NCBI GenBank assembly: GCA_036898135.1
Contig: CM072511.1
Span: 27,768,110 to 27,832,109, forward strand
Length of the DNA stretch: 64,000 bases
DNA from: Oncomelania hupensis
Lineage: Eukaryota; Mollusca; Gastropoda; Littorinimorpha; Pomatiopsidae
Direction: 5' to 3'
Under the pieces are notes generated by a model. It saw nothing but the letters and a program-made list of their open reading frames with translations. It ran no database searches and was not told where the DNA came from. Each line of letters begins with the position of its first letter. The stretch's first letter is position 1. Below, piece by piece: positions 57,320 to 64,000 of this stretch. A program made the position numbers and the translations under genes.

Positions 57320-58475
57320 ATTTGGATGGGAGGATGGCGGGGGAGCCACTCTGTGGTGGATTTTGTTCTATTAAAACTTCCAACATGAGGGTGGTTACTA
57401 AGCAATAACAGATTGTTGTACATGTACATGTTGAGTCATGGTCAGTATGTAAAATTAACTATTCTGTTATAAAGTCCTTTGAGGTAGTGGTAAAGAAATT
57501 AAAGTACCATAACTTGGGGAGGAAGTATGGCCGCCTAGCAGGCAGAGCTTAACTTCGCTCCCGCATTCCTGATTGTTTTTGTGTGAAATGAGAGTCTGTT
57601 TTTGTGTGAAATTGACTGTGGTGGTCTGTGATGGATTGGACCATGTTTCTGTGGCTTTACGGAGTTCCTCCACCTCTCAGACTGTTAATACTGGCCTGGT
57701 TTCTGTTGGTGAGACTTTCCTTTTTGTTGGGAGTGTAAGTCGCCATTTTCGGCTGTATGCCAACAACGTTTGTCTGTGGAGTGCGAGCGTTTCTCACCAT
57801 CGCCCCTGATTCCTGCTGCGCCTCGTCAAGTTTTGACCCCTGACAGTCAGGTTCAACAACAACACTACGGCATCGTTACAAACGTGAGCAGCTATTTGCT
57901 TCGGTACCACAGGCACCAGCCTTGACCCCAACCTGATTATCCACCTTAAAACTCTGTCATTGGGCTCCAATCTACCTCGTCATCGTTCCCATCGTGATGG
58001 TAGAAGAAAACGTCACAAAATTGAGGTTATTTGTGGCACTCCTCCTGTCGGCATCCCCTTGGCTCGTCCGTCTGCTGGCGCTGGGCGTGTTCCTCCTTTT
58101 ATCCTGTCTGACGTCACTCTCCCTCCGTGACCTCTCGAACGTGATCACCGTTCCTCTTCAAGACTTTGACACTCTTTCCAATCACCTTTAATGTGCGTTC
58201 TTAATGCACAGTCTGTGGGTCTTCCAGCCAAACAATCATCAATCTGCGATTTTGTCCGCGATCATGATGTAGACGTGTTACTGCTGACTGAGACCTGGCT
58301 TCGTGAGTCTGGCGACTAAGCAAAGTGCCATGATCTAACACCTTCAGGCTACAAGCTGTATTCCTTCCCAAGACTTCACAATGCTACAATTAAGCGTGGG
58401 GGTGGCCTCACCATTCTCATCAAGGATTATTTTGCCGAACATTGTAAAATCATTACTGATTTTTCTTTTCCCCAC

Positions 58476-59492
58476 GTGACCTTTGAACTGGCTCAGTTGA
58501 CTTTGACGATACTCCAAAGACGGATATATTTCTTCCTCGTCTACAGAACTCCTCCAAACTGGAAAAACAAACTGTCTGTTCAAATGTTCTTTGATGAATT
58601 TCCTGATTTGCTTGATTTCTGTGTTGAATGTCAATGTAGTTTTGTTTTAGGTGGCGATTTTAATTTTCATTTCAATGATTTTTCTGATACAAATGCCAAG
58701 ACATTCTGTGAACAGCTGGACATGCATAGTCTTAGAATTACACGGTCTGTTAGTGAACCAACTCAAAAGAAAGGAAATTGTCTTGATCTAGTCATTTGCA
58801 GGACTGATGATAACATTGTTCACTCCACTCATGTTTGCTATGATCTGTTTTCTGATCATGTTGCTGTTGTGTCCCGCCTTGCTGTGGAAAAACTAAAACG
58901 TCCCGTTAAGTTTGTGGCAACTTGGTCCATTAGCAAATTTGACCACATAAAGTTTGCACAAGATTTGGTTCTATCTGTGACGCACGATAAGTCGGTTTCT
59001 GGTCTGAATAGTGCCATCTTTGCCGTTTTCGACAAGCATGCGCCTATGCGACGACTGAAAGTTCGCGATGGTAAGCCTACGCCATGGTACAGTGCTGTCT
59101 CTGATCAGCTACGTGAGCTGAAGAGAGAGCGCAGGCGTGCCGCACGTTTATGGAAAGCTTCGCAGCTAACAGTATATAAACAGATCTATGATGCTGCAAG
59201 ACAGGTCACAGATATAGTAAACAGCGCAAAGACAGCTTTTTATTCCTCTCTTGTTTCGAGCTCTTCAACGTGCAGACAGATGTTTCACAACATATTGTCA
59301 CTTTTGGGTAAAGTAAAACCGGTGTCTGATATAAAACTGTTCCCGGACATTTTTGCTGGTTTCTTCTGCAAAACAATTCTCACAATTCGCGAAAGTTTTC
59401 CTTCTCCACACCAGTCTGTTGTTTTGCATTCTCCAACTTTTTCTGGCACTCCGTTGGTTAAATTCAGTCCTGTTTCAGAGGATTTCATTTAA
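58476..59492 (+). pseudogene. LINE endonuclease/linker ORF fragment
   Basis: 338 codons open. Includes the C-terminal half of the APE-type endonuclease (CSFVLGGDFNFHFNDFSDTN, NCLDLVICRTDDN, LFSDHVAVVSRL) and the linker to RT (KHAPMRRLKVRDGKPTPWYS, LRELKRERRRAARLWKA). An upstream stop at about 58,318 after WLRESGD and a downstream stop at 59,490 separate it from the rest of the ORF2 frame. Confidence 0.8.
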
Positions 59493-59951
59493 AAAAATAT
59501 CCTTCAAACTCCTCCAAAGTCGTGTGAACTTGACCCCAGGCCCACCAAATTTCTCTTTGAGCACCTTGACCTTTTACTTCCCACTATTACTAACATTATG
59601 AACGAGTCTATTACATCTGGTATTGTTCCCCCTTAGTTCAAGACTGCTATCATCAAGCCTTTATTGAAGAAATCCAACCTCGATTGTAATGATCTGAAGA
59701 ATTACAGACCTATATCCAATCTTTCTTTTCTTTCTAAACTACTTGAACGTCTCATCCTTCAGCAGCTTCTCTCCCATATTTCCGCTCACAGTCTTCTCAT
59801 TTCTCATCAGTCTGCTTACCGTCCTGGGCACAGCACAGAGACCGTTCTTCTTCGCGTTCTAAATGATCTTCTGATTTCTTTAGACAAAGATAAAATTTCA
59901 GTTCTTCTTCTCTTGGATCTTTCGGCCGCTTTTGATACTATCGATCATAAA

Positions 59952-61369
59952 CAGAGATGAGAATCCAAAAATGACAAAAAGGAGGAAATATTGCAAAGTC
60001 TGTCGAGTGGCGAAGAAAAGGGTTAAAATCTATGCATTCTGGTGCATTCTGAGCCTTATTTTATAGGGTCAGATCAGTTGTTTTTGTGGTACTAAAATGC
60101 TGTTGTTAGCTCTCCACAGTTCAACACATAGGCCTAATGAATTTATTTCAAACATCAGTTAAGCCTTGTATTAAACAAACATTCCTTTTGACTGCAGACA
60201 AGAATGGTTTAAATACCAATGACAAGACAAGGCTTTACCAATGCACATAATTACTGTCCAAAACAGAGTTGTACATTTATACATGAATCAGTATGAAGTC
60301 TCACTGACACTCTTACAGTCACACCAAACAATAAAATCATAAATACCTCAATTGACTGTTCAAACAAGGTTTACAATTTCAAGATAATGTCTCGGGAAAA
60401 ACCACAACAAGAAAAGCAGAAATACGGATGGTTTCAGGCAGTAGTTCTTAAAAAAAAAACAGTTCTGATGCTATAATCATATATACATTATGAACAACTT
60501 CAGCCTTGCAGTCTTAGGCACTGAAGTCAGGCTGAAGTTTACAATTTAAATTACGTCATGCACTAGGATTACAGTTCTTTGTGTATACAACATTCTTATG
60601 TTTTTTTTTGAAGAATTGTTAAAACTGGCAGGTACCAACATGCTATACAGTCTGCACACACAAAATTATTGAATGAACTATGTACGCATGTATTTTATAA
60701 CTGAAGCCAGGCAACTATCCAGTTCTTGCTTTCTTGGCTGGTGGCTTTTGACTTCTACTCTCACTTTCTCTTCCTCACCAACACCTGAAGTCGGGCAGTC
60801 AGAGCTTTCTTATGAGCCAGTTCAACTTTTCTTCTAACCACTTAAAGTTCCACTTGTTTTTTTTACACCACTGTAGATGTGGGTAGCAAGAGCCTTTTCT
60901 CTAGGATTCAGTTTTCGAAGCATTTTACAAGTCGCGCTTTTGTTCTAGATAATGGCTGATCAACCACGTGATGTTTTGGCTGTTCCATCGTTCGCACTAC
61001 AACCGATCAGCGCATGAGAAAGGGCTTCAAGCGCCTATTTGAGTGACGTCACTGTCAGCGGGAGTGTCTGGGAACAGCCGGAATCTTATGCCAAAGAACG
61101 TACAGCTTCACGTGAAGCTGTACGTTCTTTGACTGCACGTTTACCAGGACACACGGAAGAAAGAGAAATCGGGTTATCTCGGCTTTTTACGGCAGCTTGG
61201 TGGATCGACGGAAACGGAGTGGGAATAAGCTGCGAGATCGAAAATCAACAACTCACCCTAGTCATATACACTAAAATTTTCTCACCGGATTTAAACCGAT
61301 CTCAAAAATGACCCTGGGACCTTCCGAAAGAGCGGATTTCCGCTAAAAGGCGGAGGATTCTCATCTCTG
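59952..61369. mobile_element. 1,418-bp inverted-repeat DNA transposon inside the LINE
   Basis: Ends are a perfect 15-bp inverted repeat, CAGAGATGAGAATCC...GGATTCTCATCTCTG, flanked by a 6-bp target duplication, CATAAA (59,946-59,951 and 61,370-61,375). Removing it restores the LINE reading frame across FDTIDHK-ILLSRL. No transposase recognised, so non-autonomous. Superfamily not assigned. Confidence 0.85.
61092..61131. repeat. 40-bp perfect palindrome
   Basis: Two 20-nt arms with no spacer, centre CACGTG, outer bases CAAAGAACGT/ACGTTCTTTG. It lies 0.24 kb inside the right end of the 1,418-bp transposon. Confidence 0.9.
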
Positions 61370-61865
61370 CATAAAATTCTTTTATCACGTCTCAATAACG
61401 ATTTTGGAATCCAAAACAGTGCTCTTAACTGGTTTCGGTCTTATCTCTCAGAAATAAAACAAGCTTTCTCGTAAATGGTATTAAATCTACCGCACAACCG
61501 CTTGATTTTGGCGTTCCTCAAGGCTCTGTGCTTGGCCCTGTTCTGTTTATTCTGTACACCTCTCCTCTCTCACATCTCATTAACTCACACTCTGTTCGCC
61601 ACGAAATGTATGCTGATGATACCCAACTTAATCACTCTGACTCTCCTAACTACAATCATTCAGTTCGGACCCTTCAAGATTGTGTTACAGAGGTAAAATC
61701 ATGGATGTCAAACAACTGCCTCAAGCTAAATGATAACAAAACTGAGGCTCTCCGTCATCTGCAGACCCCTCTTCTCTTCCATCAACTATCACTGTTGGAA
61801 CTACTTCTATTTCTTTTTCTGACACTGTTCGCGACCTTGGGTTTTTTCTCGATCAGGATCTCTCC

Positions 61866-62393
61866 ATGCAGCAACACATTGCAAAATCTTGTCAGATTGC
61901 ATACATTGAACTCAGATGCATAAGCTCCTTTCGACAGTATCTCACACAAGAAGCAACAAAAACACTAGTTAGCTCATGCATTCTGTCTAGATTGGATTAT
62001 TGTAATTCACTCCTTGTTAGTTGCACACAGAAAGTCCTTAGACCTCTTCAGCAAGTCCAAAACTCTGCAGCTAAACTCATCTTCAAAGCACGAAAATCAC
62101 AGCATTGCACGCCTCTCTTTCAAGAACTACACTTGCTCCCAGTTGAACAACGAATTAAATATAAAACCTTATGTCTTTGCTACCACATCATCTCTGGAAC
62201 TGCTCCTAGCTATCTTTCTGAACTTTTGACTGTCTTTGTTCCTTTCTGCTCATCTGCAGATGTAAGGATGTTCAATGTACCAGAATACCACGGGGTGAGA
62301 CACAGTGGTCGAGCCTTCAGTTTTTTTCTCCGTTCAGACCTGGAACTCGCTACCTCGGTCCGTCCGTCACAGTCCTTCCCTAGCATCTTTTAA
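61866..62393 (+). pseudogene. L2-like LINE RT C-terminal fragment
   Basis: 175 codons: LTQEATKTLVSSCILSRLDY, CNSLLVSCTQKVLRPLQQVQ, NSAAKLIFKARKSQHCTPLF, APSYLSELLTV. It continues the LINE after a frameshift near 61,865 and closes the coding part. Confidence 0.8.
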
Positions 62394-62630
62394 AATGAAC
62401 TTGAAGACGCATCTTTTTAGAGAGGCCTTTTCTTAGGCACCCTGAGTGAGAGTGAGTGTTTTTTTTTTAGGGAGGTGGGGGGGTGGTGGTGGTGGTGTTG
62501 GGATGCGTATGTGGTTGCGTGTTATTGACCAATGTATGCATGTTGTGTTTACATTTGTTTGTGTAAAGCGCTTTGTGATTTTGGAAAGCGCTGTATAAAT
62601 TGCTTGTTATTATTATTATTATTATAATTG

Positions 62631-64000
62631 AAGACAAACTAACCAGCAAATAAGCTTCTATGGAGTCACAATTACTTGCACAATTAAGTATCAATTTCAA
62701 CATAATGCCTAACTTTTTTTTACTACCCAGCACCACATGAACCTAGAATGCCGCACTCCCACTTTTCTTGCACACTATTGATCTTCCAATGCTCTCGTTC
62801 AGTGAAAGTGAGAGAGCGTTAACAGCAACTGTGTTTAACCTTAACCAGAACATGTGCTTGACTAACCTTGTCTGACAGGACCCCTTCCCTTACTTTTCTA
62901 ATAGGCACATGCAACTGCTTTATCCTTGCCCAGAACTACAACAGATTTGTTAAAACTCATACATACACTATCAGGATTAGTGGTCATACTCCTGGACCGT
63001 TGTATTTGTTCTACATCAAAGCTTAGTGATAATAATGTGGGAAATTAATCACTTGATGGTCTTAATATTAAATTGTAATTACAAGTGCTGGACCCTAATG
63101 AGTACAGAGTTCCCTCATGAGCTCTCTCTCACTTTCTCTCTCTCTCTCTCTCTCTTACATACACACACACAACAACTAAATATCGAGTTTCAAAGAAATC
63201 GGTCCATAAGTTTAAGAGAAAAGTGTGCAAAATAAATAACTAAATGAAAATAAAAATATAACACCACGATGACGTCACTCGATATACTTTAAGTTTCCAC
63301 TAAGGCTCAACACATCTGTACATTATTTTTACATACAAATTTTAAAGGAAATGTTAAAAAATTAAATTAAATTATAAAGGTGACATCATGATTACCTCAC
63401 TTGATTTGCTTAATTTTGGTTTCACGTTGGAGGCATAGGTAAAGTCTAAGTATACGAAACTTGAACCAAATCCCTCCAGTAGTTTGGGAGAAAATAGGAT
63501 TTTAAAAGACAACAATTTATGACATTACCATGACAACACCACATGATGACTTCACTAAATAACCCATAGTTTCGTTTAAGGCCCGGCCACAATGTGGCTG
63601 GTAGCATCTGGCCACACTTGTGAATTCCTTATGTATTTTCTTGCATACTGGCTAATGTAAAATTTCACAAGGAAAACGCATGTTTGATTTCTATTGCATA
63701 TATGTAAGCCGGGTTTACAAGAACAAATTAGAAGCGAGAGTGTGACGTCATGAGTTTAGAGGTCAACCTAAACTCCTCCTTTGTATGATTACATGCAATA
63801 CAGGTTGTCTGCTACACACAACTTGGCGAGCTAAAACAGTTGAATTCACTTGTTTTGTTTTTTAAAAATAAAATTGACTTTTAAAAAATTACGTCAAGAT
63901 GATTACATCACTTGATGTGCATAAGTTTGATTTTACCTTGGAGGATACAGGTAAAGTCTAAGTACATACCAAACTTGAACTAAATCCTTCCAGCAGTTTG
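62631..64000. repeat. Gene-poor end of window with duplicated repeat units
   Basis: 63,123-63,156 is (TC)n. A unit around 63,385-63,492 (CACTTGAT, GGTAAAGTCTAAGTA, AACTTGAACCAAATCCCTCC, AGTTTG) recurs at 63,895-64,000, with a weaker relative at 63,180-63,300, each with TGACGTCA/TGATTACNTCA-like motifs. No gene seen. Confidence 0.5.

Larger units (their letters stand above)
54351..57449 (-). mobile_element. DIRS-like element with long inverted termini, hosting a LINE
   Basis: Ends are imperfect inverted repeats of about 120-130 bp: left 54,351-54,475 (ACCATGACTCAACATGTACA, TTGCTTAGTAACC, CACAGAGTGGCT), right 57,320-57,449 (its reverse complement). Next to the left end, the minus strand encodes a tyrosine-recombinase N-terminal domain. 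DIRS-type elements combine such a recombinase near the 3' end with inverted termini. No methyltransferase or DIRS RT was found, and part of the interior is an unrelated LINE. Non-autonomous. Confidence 0.6.
57512..62630 (+). mobile_element. L2/CR1-like LINE, nearly full length, split by a transposon
   Basis: Starts near GGGGAGGAAGTATGGCCGCC. It encodes a degraded 5' region, an APE endonuclease (NAQSVGLPAKQSS, LLTETWLRES, FVLGGDFNFHF, SDHVAVV) and an RT whose motif A FDTIDHK is cut by the 1,418-bp insert. RT resumes as [29 protein letters not shown] (catalytic YADD kept), KLNDNKTEA and LSRLDYCNSLL. The 3' end GCGCTGTATAAATTGCTTG plus (TTA)n is typical of L2-like elements. Several stops and frameshifts make it inactive. 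Confidence 0.88.

Overview
This is a 64 kb piece of an animal nuclear genome: intron-rich genes, AT-rich spacers, many microsatellites and dense non-LTR, LTR, DIRS-like and Tc1/mariner-type transposon remnants. The repeat mix (L2/CR1-like and RNase-H-bearing LINEs, tRNA-derived SINEs, repeats rich in TGACCTTGA) suggests an invertebrate, most likely a lophotrochozoan such as a mollusc. That placement is inference; no marker gene fixes the species. No tRNA, rRNA or CRISPR of functional quality was seen.

Layout. 1-9,639: transposon remnants and gene-poor DNA, including a complete copy of a 0.7 kb non-coding retroposon with perfect 13-bp target-site duplications. 9,640-19,504 (minus): a complete nine-exon cytosolic aspartate aminotransferase gene (GOT1-type, 410 aa) with every catalytic residue in place. 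21,277-45,316 (plus), head-to-head with it: an MFSD4/NaGLT1-like sugar-transporter locus. Two upstream exons encode TM1-4. They are followed by three tandem, diverged copies of a single large terminal exon encoding TM5-12. All three have acceptors in the phase of the upstream donor, so the locus looks built for alternative terminal-exon choice.

The 13.4 kb intron before the first terminal exon is loaded with mobile DNA. It holds an L2-like LINE, a second LINE, a Tc1-like remnant with an inverted segment, and a 7.8 kb Ty3/gypsy element (25,162-32,991) with 2,091-bp LTRs in which I noticed one difference. The gypsy element encodes a SCAN-like gag, protease and integrase but has no reverse transcriptase or RNase H. 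It sits inside a small retroposon, itself inside an older 1.2 kb repeat.

46,400-64,000: no host gene recognised. It contains further copies of the 0.7 kb retroposon and LINE fragments, a small inverted-repeat element, and a DIRS-like element with long inverted termini hosting an RNase-H-encoding LINE. A nearly full-length L2-like LINE follows, split by a 1,418-bp inverted-repeat transposon that contains a 40-bp perfect palindrome.

The most interesting signals are the transporter's three alternative terminal exons, the recent RT-less gypsy element, a possible 3'-tail sharing between the 0.7 kb retroposon and an RNase-H LINE, and AAGGTCA-type nuclear-receptor half-sites beside the GOT1 start codon and in transposons within its introns.
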